Of a stretch of 64,000 bases of DNA, positions 1-8,355 are shown piece after piece; within the stretch, counting starts at the first letter, position 1; each line of letters opens with the position of its first letter. Both the position numbers and the translations under genes were made by a program. The stretch is from the NCBI GenBank assembly GCA_038226665.1, contig JBBRQI010000003.1, positions 62,001-126,000 on the forward strand, in the 5' to 3' direction. The notes under the pieces are model-generated. The model did not search any database. It was not told where the DNA came from and worked only from the letters and a program-made list of their open reading frames with translations. The DNA comes from SZAS-103 sp038226665 (lineage in GTDB: Bacteria; Pseudomonadota; Gammaproteobacteria; Xanthomonadales; Xanthomonadaceae).

Positions 1-1176
1 CATTCGATGATCCTGTGGGGGCCGCCTGGTTGCGGCAAGACAACGCTTGCGTTGTTGCTCGCGAAATATGCGGATGCTGAATTCGTTGCGATCTCCGCGG
101 TGCTGTCGGGCTTGCCCGAAGTACGCGAAGTGCTGGCTACGGCTCAGGATCGTTTCGTGCAGGGCCGGCGCACGGTGCTGTTCGTGGACGAAGTGCACCG
201 CTTCAACAAGGCGCAGCAGGATGCGTTCCTGCCGCACATCGAACGCGGTTCGATCCTGTTCGTCGGTGCGACCACCGAGAATCCGTCGTTCGAGCTGAAC
301 TCGGCACTCCTCTCACGTTGCCGCGTGCATGTGCTGGAAGCACTGTCTGTCGAGGACATCGCCGAAGCCCTGCGGCATGCGCTCGCCGATAGCGAACATG
401 GTCTCGGCGGACGCGGTCTCGTCGTGGAAGATGTGCAATTGCATCTGATCGCGCGCGCGGGCGATGGCGACGTGCGCCGCGGGCTGACCCTACTCGAGAT
501 TGCAGCGGAACTCGCAAGCGAGGGTGGTGCAATCACGAATGCGACGCTCGATCAGGTGCTCGCTGATCGCACGCGCCGTTTCGACAAGGGCGGCGAGCAG
601 TTCTATGACCAGATCTCCGCATTGCACAAGACGATACGCAGCTCCAATCCTGATGCCGCGCTGTACTGGTTCGCGCGCATGCTCGATGGCGGTTGCGACC
701 CGATCTATCTCGCACGCCGGCTCACGCGCATGGCGGTCGAAGACATCGGGCTTGCCGATCCGCGCGCGTTGCAGATGGCGATCGAGGCCTGGGATGCGTT
801 CGACCGGCTCGGCAGTCCGGAGGGCGACCTTGCACTCGCGCAGGTCGTGATCTATCTCGCCAGCACCGCGAAATCGAATGCTGCGTATGTGGCGTTTGGC
901 GATGCGCAGCGCGATGTGCGTGAGCACGGTACTGCCGACGTGCCGATGCACCTGCGCAACGCGCCCACGAAACTTATGAAGAGCTTGGGCTACTCGAAGG
1001 GTTATCAGTACGACCACGATGCCGAAGGCGGCATCGCGCTCGACCAGACTGGATTTCCTGATGCGTTCGGCGAACGCGTCTATTACAAACCGGTCGAACG
1101 CGGCATGGAACTCAAGCTCAGGGAAAAACTCAACGCCCTCCGCGCTGCACGGGCGCATGCGCGCACGAAACAGTGA
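1..1176 (+). CDS. rarA: RarA/MgsA, replication-associated recombination AAA+ ATPase (5' partial)
   Basis: AAA+ ATPase of the RarA/MgsA/WRNIP1 family, which acts with SSB and the clamp-loader system at stalled replication forks. The reading frame is open at base 1, so the N-terminus (roughly 50 residues compared with the usual ~440) lies outside the window. Visible are Walker A GPPGCGKTT near the start, Walker B VLFVDEVHRF, the family sequence GATTENPSFELNSALLSRC (sensor 1 and arginine finger region), and the C-terminal oligomerisation domain with the conserved GYSKGYQYDHD segment. It ends at TGA 1174-1176, just before a hairpin terminator that mainly serves the convergent gene. Family assignment is secure; the true start is not visible. 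Confidence 0.95.
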   Translation, partial: HSMILWGPPGCGKTTLALLLAKYADAEFVAISAVLSGLPEVREVLATAQDRFVQGRRTVLFVDEVHRFNKAQQDAFLPHIERGSILFVGATTENPSFELNSALLSRCRVHVLEALSVEDIAEALRHALADSEHGLGGRGLVVEDVQLHLIARAGDGDVRRGLTLLEIAAELASEGGAITNATLDQVLADRTRRFDKGGEQFYDQISALHKTIRSSNPDAALYWFARMLDGGCDPIYLARRLTRMAVEDIGLADPRALQMAIEAWDAFDRLGSPEGDLALAQVVIYLASTAKSNAAYVAFGDAQRDVREHGTADVPMHLRNAPTKLMKSLGYSKGYQYDHDAEGGIALDQTGFPDAFGERVYYKPVERGMELKLREKLNALRAARAHARTKQ

Positions 1177-1246
1177 CCATGGCGCGCGCGGCGCAGCCTG
1201 CAAACCCTGCGCGGCTGTCGGCTTTGTCTCGCGTGGCGCGCGCTCT

Positions 1247-1278
1247 AAAAAGATAAGGACTTCTTCCGGTCCTTATCT
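1247..1278 (-). terminator. Rho-independent terminator of the DUF3494 gene
   Basis: A perfect 10-bp stem (AGATAAGGAC at 1251-1260, GTCCTTATCT at 1269-1278) with an 8-nt loop. Read on the - strand it is followed by a run of five T (1247-1251), as expected for intrinsic termination of the gene ending at 1296. On the + strand the tail is only weakly T-rich, so termination of rarA here would be less efficient. Confidence 0.8.
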
Positions 1279-1295
1279 TCCAGTTCCTTTGGCAA

Positions 1296-1999
1296 TCAGC
1301 CGCAACCGGTAGCCGCCAAGTCGGTCATGGTGACCGCTTTCTTGGCTAAAGCGCGCCCGACAAAGGATCCGCCGGTCATGGTGATGGCTTGACCCGCAAA
1401 CACGTTGCCTTTCACGTTCGAAGTCGTCATCGTCGTGGCGCCGCTCGATTCCCAATAGACGTTGCACGCTTTCGCGCGCCCGGCCATCACTGTCGAAAAG
1501 GACTTGCCCGTGAGATTGCCGTTGACCTGGAAAGTCCAGACTCCGGTGATCGGCCATCTAGAGTCAATGTACCGGTGACCGATGCCCCTGCGGCGAAACA
1601 GTAGACCCCTGGAGCGAGGGTGACCCCGGCCAACGTGCCGGCCAGGAGATGCTGGCACTGTCGATTTCCGATCTGGTCGAACTGGTTGTTGAATTGCGCC
1701 AGCACCGTGGCCGAAACCGGGGCGATGACATGTCCGGCAAGTGCGCAGCGGGTCAGCACTACTGCGGGTCTGGCACCGGACGAACCCACGTTGCCGAAGA
1801 TGCTGGAATCCGTGCAGGTCACCGCGCCACGGCTTCCTGGCTCCGCACTCAAGACCGAGTAGTAGCCCAGGTTGATCTGCGTTAGATACGGACCAGTGGC
1901 CTGCTGGCTGTCTTGAGCCTCGACGGAAAACGGCGCAATTGCTGTAGCCATCGTTGCGATTGCGAGCAGGCATTTCGTGAAACAGATCGAGCGATTCAT
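1296..1999 (-). pseudogene. Ice-binding-like protein (DUF3494), single frameshift
   Basis: Secreted protein of the DUF3494/ice-binding-like adhesion family. The chosen ATG at 1999 lies behind an AAGGA Shine-Dalgarno sequence and encodes a signal peptide (MNRSICFTKCLLAIATMATA...EAQ). The family pattern runs through LAGTLAGVTLAPGVYCFAAGA and GTLTLD in one frame. The rest (GVWTFQVNGNLTGKSFSTVMAGRAKACNVYW, then TMTGGSFVGRALAKKAVTMTD) continues in another frame from about 1550 to the TGA at 1296. Adding one base near 1546-1555 restores a 234-residue protein with the normal family C-terminus. Conservation on both sides suggests a recent mutation or a sequencing error rather than old decay. The family includes ice-binding proteins, but an ice-binding role here is not shown. 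Confidence 0.8.
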
Positions 2000-2290
2000 G
2001 ATGAGAGTCCTTATTGTTCCATTTCGGGCGAGCACGAACAATCTGCCGCGGGTCGGGCCCGATGCACGCAAAAGGTTCTGTCGTGAATGAGTTCCTCTTC
2101 GCAGCGCGCGCGAAGACGGTAGTGGCCACACCAGTCAACGCTGGATCATGCGGCTCTTGGGTCGCTGATTGACCTAACGCAGTCTATGGCTGCGCACCGT
2201 GCACCTCAGATGAATATATTTTGGCGATGGAGCGGTGAAATCATTGCATCACTTGCGATACCTGCGGACTCGACGACTCACGGCGGCTCA

Positions 2291-2695
2291 TCATGGGGCT
2301 CGCGCGGCGAAGTAACGGATGACCAGAATGCCGAGCGTGGTCATCGCAAGTGATCCCAGCAGGTGCGCGCCAATCGTCGCGAGCGACCAGCCGATTTCAC
2401 GACGCATCAGCAGAGTGACCGTTTCGGCCGAGAACGTCGAGAACGTGGTCAGTCCTCCGAGGAATCCCGTCACCACAGCCAGCCGCAAGGCCGGCGAGAT
2501 CGATGCGTTCACCGCGGTGTATTCCATCACCATGCCGATCAGCAGGCCGCCAATGAGATTCGCGGCCAGGGTGCCGAGCGGCACAGTAGCGAAGACCGGA
2601 TTGAGCCAGATGCCGAGGTGCCAGCGCAGCAATGCGCCGAGCGCAGCACCGATGGAAATTCCGATCCAGCCGGAAACAAATCCCGAGTACAACAT
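2291..2695 (-). CDS. crcB: CrcB/Fluc fluoride channel
   Basis: Small membrane protein (134 aa) of the CrcB/Fluc family, dual-topology dimeric channels that export fluoride across the inner membrane. Four hydrophobic segments are visible, together with the family signatures GTLAANLIGGLLIG and GFLGGLTTFSTFS (the phenylalanine/serine pore region). The start chosen is ATG 2695, preceded by GGAGGTGAGC at ideal spacing; an in-frame GTG at 2707 is less likely. A fluoride-riboswitch-like leader lies about 100 nt upstream on the same strand, which supports both the function and ligand control. The MFS gene upstream is on the same strand but ends before the riboswitch. Confidence 0.93.
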   Translation of the reverse strand: MLYSGFVSGWIGISIGAALGALLRWHLGIWLNPVFATVPLGTLAANLIGGLLIGMVMEYTAVNASISPALRLAVVTGFLGGLTTFSTFSAETVTLLMRREIGWSLATIGAHLLGSLAMTTLGILVIRYFAARAP

Positions 2696-2796
2696 GCTCA
2701 CCTCCACATACGTTCGGACGGGCGCAGCGGAGTGCCGATAGTCGGTGAAGGCTGCATGGGGCCCGCACTACAAACGACCGGTACATCCGGTGCGAT

Positions 2797-2855
2797 CTGT
2801 AGGCATCATCAGCCGCGAGGCGGTTGGGAATCACAGGAGGAATGCCATCTCCCGC
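2797..2855 (-). promoter_or_regulatory. Fluoride riboswitch (crcB motif)
   Basis: Read on the - strand, the segment begins GGGAGATGGCATTCCTCC, continues through CCCAACCGCC and a TCGC-capped GGC pairing, and ends TGATGATGCCTAC. This follows the crcB RNA layout: a GGxGATG 5' helix closed by xCCxCC, a second helix closed by GGC TGATG, and a pseudoknot between GGCAT and ATGCC, as in the Thermotoga aptamer. It sits directly upstream of crcB. No clear downstream terminator hairpin was seen, so control may be at translation initiation. Identified by eye from the known consensus. Confidence 0.85.
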
Positions 2856-2915
2856 GATGAGCGTATGCAAACCAAAGCGTCATTGCAACCTTGCGCGTGC
2901 GCGAATGCCGCGCCA

Positions 2916-4124
2916 TCACGCCGCTTTGCTCGGACGCTGCAATAGCGCGATCGCAGCAAAGGTGGTGATGACCGCCATCGCAGCCCCAGCAAGAAATGTC
3001 TCCCTCGGCCCGCCGTGCGTCCACAACGCGCCGGCGCCGGCGCTCGCGAACAACAGCAATACGCCGCGCACAAGATTCATCGCGCCGAACGCACTGCCGC
3101 GCAGATCCTCCGGAGCATCGTCGGCGACGTACGCAGCCAGCAGCCCTTCGGTCAGCCCCATGTGCAAGCCCCACAGGCCGATGCCGAGCAGCACGGCGAT
3201 TCTGCCATCGCCGAATGCGAGCAGAACGTCGGCGCCGAGCATTACCAAGCATCCCACGACCAGCATACCAAGACGCGGCAGGCGATCGGACAATATCCCG
3301 GCTGGCCATGCGCTGAGCATGTACACGCCGCTCATCACGACCAATGCGAGCGGCGCATAGGTTGCGGTCAATCCGGCATCCTGTCCGCGCAACACGAGAA
3401 ATGCTTCGGAAAAACGCATCAGGGTGAACAACGCGACCACGACCAGCAACTTCCAGAAGCTCGACGGGAAACGTTTCCAGTCGTGCGACGCGAGCGGGTT
3501 CACGCGTGTTAGCCCAGCAGCAAGGTGACGCTCAGGTTCGCGTACCCACACGAACAGAATCGCGAGTGCGATGAAGGCCGGAATCACCGCGATCCACAGC
3601 ACGCGGCGTAGATCGTCGTTCCACATCAGCATCAATGCGATCGCGATCAATGGTCCTGCGAACGCGCCGACAGTATCCAGCGATTGGCGCAATCCGTAAG
3701 CAGCGCCGCGCTGTTCGGGTGCGGTCACATCAGCGACGTAGGCATCGCGCGGTGCGCCGCGAATGCCCTTGCCGATGCGGTCGATAAAGCGCGCAGCAAA
3801 CACGGTCGCCGCGCTGCCGGCGAGTGGAAACAGCGGCTTGGTGATCGCGGCCAACCCGTAGCCAAGCAACATCAGCGGCCTGCGCTTGCCGAAACGATCC
3901 GACAGCGTTCCGGAAAACAACTTGGCGATCGACGCGGTCGATTCGGCCACGCCTTCGATCCATCCTAGCGTCGCCGCGCTGACGCCCAGTGTCCCGACCA
4001 GGAACACCGGCAACAGGCCGTGGATCATCTCCGACGACACATCCATGAACATGCTGACGAATCCCAGCGCCCAGATGCCGCCCGGCAAGGATTTCCAACT
4101 GCGTTGAACGGGCGTCGCGGTCAT
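2916..4124 (-). CDS. MFS transporter
   Basis: Twelve-helix major facilitator superfamily transporter, 402 aa from ATG 4124 (MTATPVQRSWKSLPGGIW...). Visible are the N-terminal segment MFMDVSSEMIHGLLPVFLV, the loop 2-3 motif GTLSDRFGKRRPLMLLGYG and the C-half equivalent GILSDRLPRLGML. The SSEM..GLLPVFL beginning is typical of a group of bacterial drug/unknown-substrate exporters. The frame stays open far upstream, but that region overlaps the divergent polyketide synthase, so the short start is preferred; no strong Shine-Dalgarno is visible. Its divergent position suggests, but does not prove, export of the polyketide product. Substrate unknown. Confidence 0.85.
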   Translation of the reverse strand: MTATPVQRSWKSLPGGIWALGFVSMFMDVSSEMIHGLLPVFLVGTLGVSAATLGWIEGVAESTASIAKLFSGTLSDRFGKRRPLMLLGYGLAAITKPLFPLAGSAATVFAARFIDRIGKGIRGAPRDAYVADVTAPEQRGAAYGLRQSLDTVGAFAGPLIAIALMLMWNDDLRRVLWIAVIPAFIALAILFVWVREPERHLAAGLTRVNPLASHDWKRFPSSFWKLLVVVALFTLMRFSEAFLVLRGQDAGLTATYAPLALVVMSGVYMLSAWPAGILSDRLPRLGMLVVGCLVMLGADVLLAFGDGRIAVLLGIGLWGLHMGLTEGLLAAYVADDAPEDLRGSAFGAMNLVRGVLLLFASAGAGALWTHGGPRETFLAGAAMAVITTFAAIALLQRPSKAA

Positions 4125-4229
4125 CGGCTTCGTATCGGAAGATGTACCGCATCTTACCTGCAGGACATCAACACACGGCCTTAATGGCGTTGGCATGTAG
4201 AGTGTCGCATTAGCCAGTGAGTCGACCAT

Positions 4230-5288
4230 ATGGATTTGATCGGGTTGGGTACCGCGACTCCCGAACGGCGCTACACCAAGGCCGATTGCTGGGAGGCGTT
4301 CAAGAACTCGCTGTGGTTCGAACGGCTCGATCGCCGGGCGCGGATGATCACCGAGCTGGTGCTTCAGCGCGACAACGGAATCGAAGCGCGTTGGCTCGCG
4401 ATAGATACGTTGCAGGATGTGCTGGTGATCGATCCGGATACCTGCCACGCGCGTTTCGCTATGCATGCTCCAGCGCTTGCAACGCGCGCAGCCGAACGCG
4501 CGCTTGCGGATTCCGGCTTGCTGGCAAACGCGATCGACGCAGTGATCGTCAGTACTTGCACCGGCTATCTGTGTCCTGGTCTCAGCACTTACATCGTCGA
4601 GTCGCTGGGTCTGCGTGCTGACGTGCAAGCGCTCGATCTGGTCGGGCAGGGTTGCGGCGCGGCATTGCCGAACTGGCGCATGGCCGACGCGCTGCTGAAA
4701 TCAGGCAGTTCCGCGCATGTTTTATCGGTCTGCGTCGAAGTCAGCAGCGCTGCGATGTATCTCGACAACGATCCTGGCGTGCTGATCAGCGCTTGCCTGT
4801 TCGGCGATGGTGCTGGTGCCGCAGTGTTGTCATCGCAACCGCAGCCTGGGCGGCGACGCGTGCAATGGAAAACCGCAGCGACAGTGATCGACCCATCCGA
4901 ACGCGAGGCGTTGCGTTTCGAAACGCGCAACGGGCTGTTGCGTAACATCCTCACGCGCGCGGTGCCGAAACTCGCCGCCGAGTATGCGCAGCACGTATTG
5001 AATACCGTGCTCACCGAACAAGGTTTGCAGCAGTCGGATATCGATGGCTGGATCTGGCACGCGGGCGGTCGTGACGTGATGCTCGCATTGCGCGAAAAGA
5101 TGGGACTCAGCGAACACGACCTGCGCCATAGCGCCGCGATGTTGCGCGAATACGGCAACCTCAGTAGCGCGTTCGTCTATTTCGCGCTGCAGGCGGCATT
5201 AGCCGACAATGCAGCCGGTGGACTCTGGTGGATGGCTTCGTTCGGCGCAGGATTCAGCAGCCATGGCGCATTGCTGGAGGTCGCGTGA
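4230..5288 (+). CDS. Type III polyketide synthase (chalcone synthase-like)
   Basis: Homodimeric ketosynthase-fold enzyme, 352 aa, that extends acyl-CoA starters with malonyl-CoA and cyclises them to resorcinols, phloroglucinols or pyrones. The catalytic triad is intact by position: Cys142 in DLVGQGCGAALPN, His277 in WIWHAGGRD and Asn310 in EYGNLSS, with the C-terminal loop FGAGFSSHGALLEVA. The GCGAALPN version is that of bacterial enzymes rather than plant chalcone synthases. It begins an operon with a methyltransferase and an FAD oxidoreductase, the same three activities as srsABC (alkylresorcinol modification) in Streptomyces. The starter is unknown; a long-chain acyl starter is a guess from that parallel. 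Confidence 0.93.
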   Translation: MDLIGLGTATPERRYTKADCWEAFKNSLWFERLDRRARMITELVLQRDNGIEARWLAIDTLQDVLVIDPDTCHARFAMHAPALATRAAERALADSGLLANAIDAVIVSTCTGYLCPGLSTYIVESLGLRADVQALDLVGQGCGAALPNWRMADALLKSGSSAHVLSVCVEVSSAAMYLDNDPGVLISACLFGDGAGAAVLSSQPQPGRRRVQWKTAATVIDPSEREALRFETRNGLLRNILTRAVPKLAAEYAQHVLNTVLTEQGLQQSDIDGWIWHAGGRDVMLALREKMGLSEHDLRHSAAMLREYGNLSSAFVYFALQAALADNAAGGLWWMASFGAGFSSHGALLEVA

Positions 5289-5331
5289 TCGTGTGTGGCA
5301 CACCTGCATCGGAGATCGTTGCGCCGTGAAC

Positions 5332-6045
5332 ATGCCGCGCCGCGTCGAGCCCGAATTGCTGGATGCGCTGCCGCCCGACGATCCGCGCGCTGTACGCTCG
5401 CGCAAGGATCTGCGCCGCATCAATCGGCTGATGCGGAACCAGGCCGTGCTCGGCAATGCGCTCGACGGCATCGTGCGTGGATCGCCATCGATACGACTGG
5501 TCGAACTCGGCGCTGGCGATGGCACCTTGCTGCTGCGGCTTGCGCGCAGCCGTGCGAAGCGCTGGCCGAATGTGAAACTGGGTTTGCTCGACATGCAACC
5601 GGTGGTACGAGCGGAAACACTGGTCGGTTTTCGGGATCATGGCTGGGACGCGCAGGTCGTCGGCGCCAACGTCTTCGACTGGTTTGCACAATCCGAGCCA
5701 GGCGATGCACCGCCGCGGGTGCTTCCGATCGTGATTGCCAACCTGTTCGTGCATCACTTCGATGGCGCGCGCTTGCAGGCCTTGTTGAACGGCATCGCAA
5801 GCCGTGCACGCGCCTTCGTGTGTTGCGAACCACGCCGCTCGCGACTCGCGCTGACGGGAAGTCGTCTGCTTGGGCTGATCGGATGCAACGATGTGACGCG
5901 GCACGACGCCATGGTCAGCGTGCACGCAGGTTTTAACGGGCATGAGCTTTCGGCGTTGTGGCCTGATCGTGATGCGTGGATCTTGCGCGAGAGCCTGGCC
6001 GCGCCATTCGGCCATCGCTTTATCGCCGTGCGCAAGCAGGCCTGA
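5332..6045 (+). CDS. Class I SAM-dependent methyltransferase
   Basis: Rossmann-fold methyltransferase of about 237 aa with motif I VELGAGDGT at residues 57-65 and a later VIANLFVHHFDG (motif IV/post-IV region). The start is uncertain: ATG 5332 is used here, but GTG 5326 lies at better spacing from a GGAG at about 5310. It follows the polyketide synthase by about 40 bp and is followed after 3 bp by the oxidoreductase, so the three genes are probably co-transcribed. The likely role is O- or C-methylation of the polyketide. Substrate not determinable from sequence. Confidence 0.85.
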   Translation: MPRRVEPELLDALPPDDPRAVRSRKDLRRINRLMRNQAVLGNALDGIVRGSPSIRLVELGAGDGTLLLRLARSRAKRWPNVKLGLLDMQPVVRAETLVGFRDHGWDAQVVGANVFDWFAQSEPGDAPPRVLPIVIANLFVHHFDGARLQALLNGIASRARAFVCCEPRRSRLALTGSRLLGLIGCNDVTRHDAMVSVHAGFNGHELSALWPDRDAWILRESLAAPFGHRFIAVRKQA

Positions 6046-6048
6046 GCC

Positions 6049-7251
6049 ATGCGCACGGACTTCGACGCGATCATCGTGGGCGGCGGCCCCGCCGGATCCA
6101 CCGCAGCCATCTTGCTTGCGCAAGCCGGATGGTCGGTCGCGCTGATCGAAAAGCAGGCGTTCCCGCGGCGCAAGGTTTGCGGCGAATGCATTTCCGCGAC
6201 CAATCTGCCGTTGCTGCATGCGCTCGGCATCGGCGCTGCGTTCGATGCGTTGGCGGGGCCTGAAATACGCCAGGTTGGTTTGTTCGCCGGCGATGCATCC
6301 TTGATCGCGCCATTGCCGGAGTTCGCAGCACCACACAGATGGGGCAGGGCGCTCGGTCGCGAACATCTCGATACGCTGCTGCTTGCGCGCGCTGCCGAAC
6401 TAGGTGCGACGATCCTGCAACCAAGCACGGTCAAGCGCATCGAGCGCGATGGCGCACTGCATGTCTGCCACGCGACAGGCGCTGACGATGAAACGGTGTC
6501 GTTGAGCGCGCCGGTGCTGATCGCTGCGCATGGATCGTGGGAACCCGATCCATCGCAGGAAACAAAGCATCGGCCGCAGCGCGCATCCGACCTGTTCGCA
6601 TTCAAGGCCAACTTCAACAATGCGCAACTCGCGGCCGGACTGTTGCCGGTGCTGGCGTTCCCAGGCGGCTATGGCGGCATCGTGCTGGGAGATCATGGAC
6701 GCACCACGCTCGCGTTCTGCATCCGCCGCGATGCGTTGCGGGAGAGCCGCGCGCGCCATCCCGCGCGCAAGGCCGCGCTGGCCGCGCTGGCGCATGTCGA
6801 AGCGAATTCTGCTGGCGTGCGTACTGTGTTGAATGGCGCTGATCTCGAAGCATCGTGGCTCAGCGTCGGACCGATCCAGCCCGGCATCCGCGCGCCGTAT
6901 CGCGACGACGGCGTCTTCGCGATCGGTAATGTCGCCGGCGAAGCGCATCCCATCCTCGGCGAAGGCATGAGCATGGCGATCCAGTCGGCGTGGCTGTTGT
7001 GCGAACGCCTTGTCTTGGGGCGCGACGAATTGCTCGCCGGCAGTGCGCATGCGAAAGTCGGCCGTGATTACGCACAAGCATGGCGTCGAAGTTTCGTTGC
7101 GCGCATCCGTCTTGCATCGGCGTTTGCGAATCTGGCGATGCGTCCGAGCACATCCGCCGCACTGTTGCCGTTGCTGAAACTCTGGCCGGGGTTGCTGACC
7201 GCTGGTGCGCGGGTCGGCGGAAAAGTACGCCAAGTCATCCCGATTGCATGA
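6049..7251 (+). CDS. FAD-dependent oxidoreductase (geranylgeranyl reductase/hydroxylase-like)
   Basis: Flavoprotein of 400 aa in the PHBH/geranylgeranyl-reductase fold. The N-terminal dinucleotide motif IIVGGGPAGSTAA (residues 8-20) is followed by the family CGECIS motif, and a second FAD-binding motif GNVAGEAHPILGEGMSMA lies near residue 305. The ATG follows the methyltransferase stop by 3 bp. Members of this group hydroxylate or reduce prenyl or polyketide substrates; beside a type III synthase it may oxidise a resorcinol ring toward a quinone, as SrsC does. That role is inferred from the neighbourhood. No membrane anchor is obvious. Confidence 0.87.
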   Translation: MRTDFDAIIVGGGPAGSTAAILLAQAGWSVALIEKQAFPRRKVCGECISATNLPLLHALGIGAAFDALAGPEIRQVGLFAGDASLIAPLPEFAAPHRWGRALGREHLDTLLLARAAELGATILQPSTVKRIERDGALHVCHATGADDETVSLSAPVLIAAHGSWEPDPSQETKHRPQRASDLFAFKANFNNAQLAAGLLPVLAFPGGYGGIVLGDHGRTTLAFCIRRDALRESRARHPARKAALAALAHVEANSAGVRTVLNGADLEASWLSVGPIQPGIRAPYRDDGVFAIGNVAGEAHPILGEGMSMAIQSAWLLCERLVLGRDELLAGSAHAKVGRDYAQAWRRSFVARIRLASAFANLAMRPSTSAALLPLLKLWPGLLTAGARVGGKVRQVIPIA

Positions 7252-7279
7252 GCCGCGCATCGACTTGCATGATGCGCAG

Positions 7280-8344
7280 ATGAAACTATCGCGAGCGATC
7301 TGGGCAAACGGCGTCGTCACGGCGATGCTGGCGGCGGCGTTGTTCGGCGCAAGCACGCCGCTTGCAAAAGTGTTGCTGAGCAATGTTTCCCCGATCCTGC
7401 TTGCCGGGCTTCTGTATGCAGGATCAGGGCTCGGCCTCGGCGCGTGGCTCGTGTTGCGGCGCTTGCGCGGACAGGTTGCAGAGGAGGGCGCGTTGCAGCG
7501 CAGCGATTGGCCGTGGCTTTCCGGCGCAGTGCTGTTCGGCGGCGTGATGGGTCCTGTGCTGCTGATGCTTGGGCTGGCGCACACGCCCGCTTCGACTGCG
7601 TCGCTGTTGTTGAACCTAGAAGGAGTGCTGACGGCAGCAATCGCATGGGTCGTGTTTCGCGAGAACGTCGATCGACGCATCGCGTTCGGGATGTTTGCGA
7701 TCATTGTCGGTGGCGTGGTGCTGTCGTGGGCAGAGCGTCCGACCGGCGTTCCGTGGGGCGCGCTGGGGATCGCGGGCGCGTGCCTGTGCTGGGCGATCGA
7801 CAACAATTTCACACGCGTCGTGTCCGGTGGCGACCCGGTACGCATTGCCGCGATCAAGGGCATTGTGGCGGGGTGCGTCAATATTGCGATCGCATTGGCA
7901 CTTGGCGAACGTTTCCCTGATGCATCGCATTTGCTGGCCGCCGGCGCACTCGGTCTTGCTGGCTACGGAATCAGCCTGGTGTTGTTCGTGCTGTCGCTAC
8001 GCAATCTGGGCACGGCGCGCACCGGCGCGTATTTCTCGACCGCGCCCTTCGTCGGCGCATCGCTGTCCTTGCTGTTGCTGCACGAAACACCGGCCCTCGC
8101 GTTCTGGATCGCCGGCACGCTGATGGCTGTCGGTGTGTGGTTGCATGTCAGCGAACACCATGTGCATGAACACGAGCACGAAGCGCTCGAACACGATCAT
8201 CGCCACGTGCATGACGAACACCACCAGCACGCGCACGATTTCGCGTGGAGCGGCGTCGAGCCGCACACGCATCCGCACGTCCATTCACCGTTGAAGCACG
8301 CGCATCCGCACTATCCGGACCTGCACCACCGGCACGGGCATTAA
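7280..8344 (+). CDS. EamA/DMT transporter with histidine-rich C-terminal tail
   Basis: Ten-helix drug/metabolite transporter (two EamA repeats; 354 aa from ATG 7280). Repeat 1 contains AALFGASTPLAKVLL and repeat 2 GALGIAGACLCWAIDNNFTR. The last ~66 residues hold about 25 histidines in HxH, HHxH and EHEHE patterns, a likely cytosolic divalent-metal-binding tail. It begins 28 bp after the oxidoreductase and could belong to that operon, although a metal-linked transporter does not obviously fit polyketide export. Transported substrate unknown. It ends 11 bp before the convergent OmpA gene, with no terminator between them. Confidence 0.87.
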   Translation: MKLSRAIWANGVVTAMLAAALFGASTPLAKVLLSNVSPILLAGLLYAGSGLGLGAWLVLRRLRGQVAEEGALQRSDWPWLSGAVLFGGVMGPVLLMLGLAHTPASTASLLLNLEGVLTAAIAWVVFRENVDRRIAFGMFAIIVGGVVLSWAERPTGVPWGALGIAGACLCWAIDNNFTRVVSGGDPVRIAAIKGIVAGCVNIAIALALGERFPDASHLLAAGALGLAGYGISLVLFVLSLRNLGTARTGAYFSTAPFVGASLSLLLLHETPALAFWIAGTLMAVGVWLHVSEHHVHEHEHEALEHDHRHVHDEHHQHAHDFAWSGVEPHTHPHVHSPLKHAHPHYPDLHHRHGH

Positions 8345-8355
8345 CGCGGGCGACT

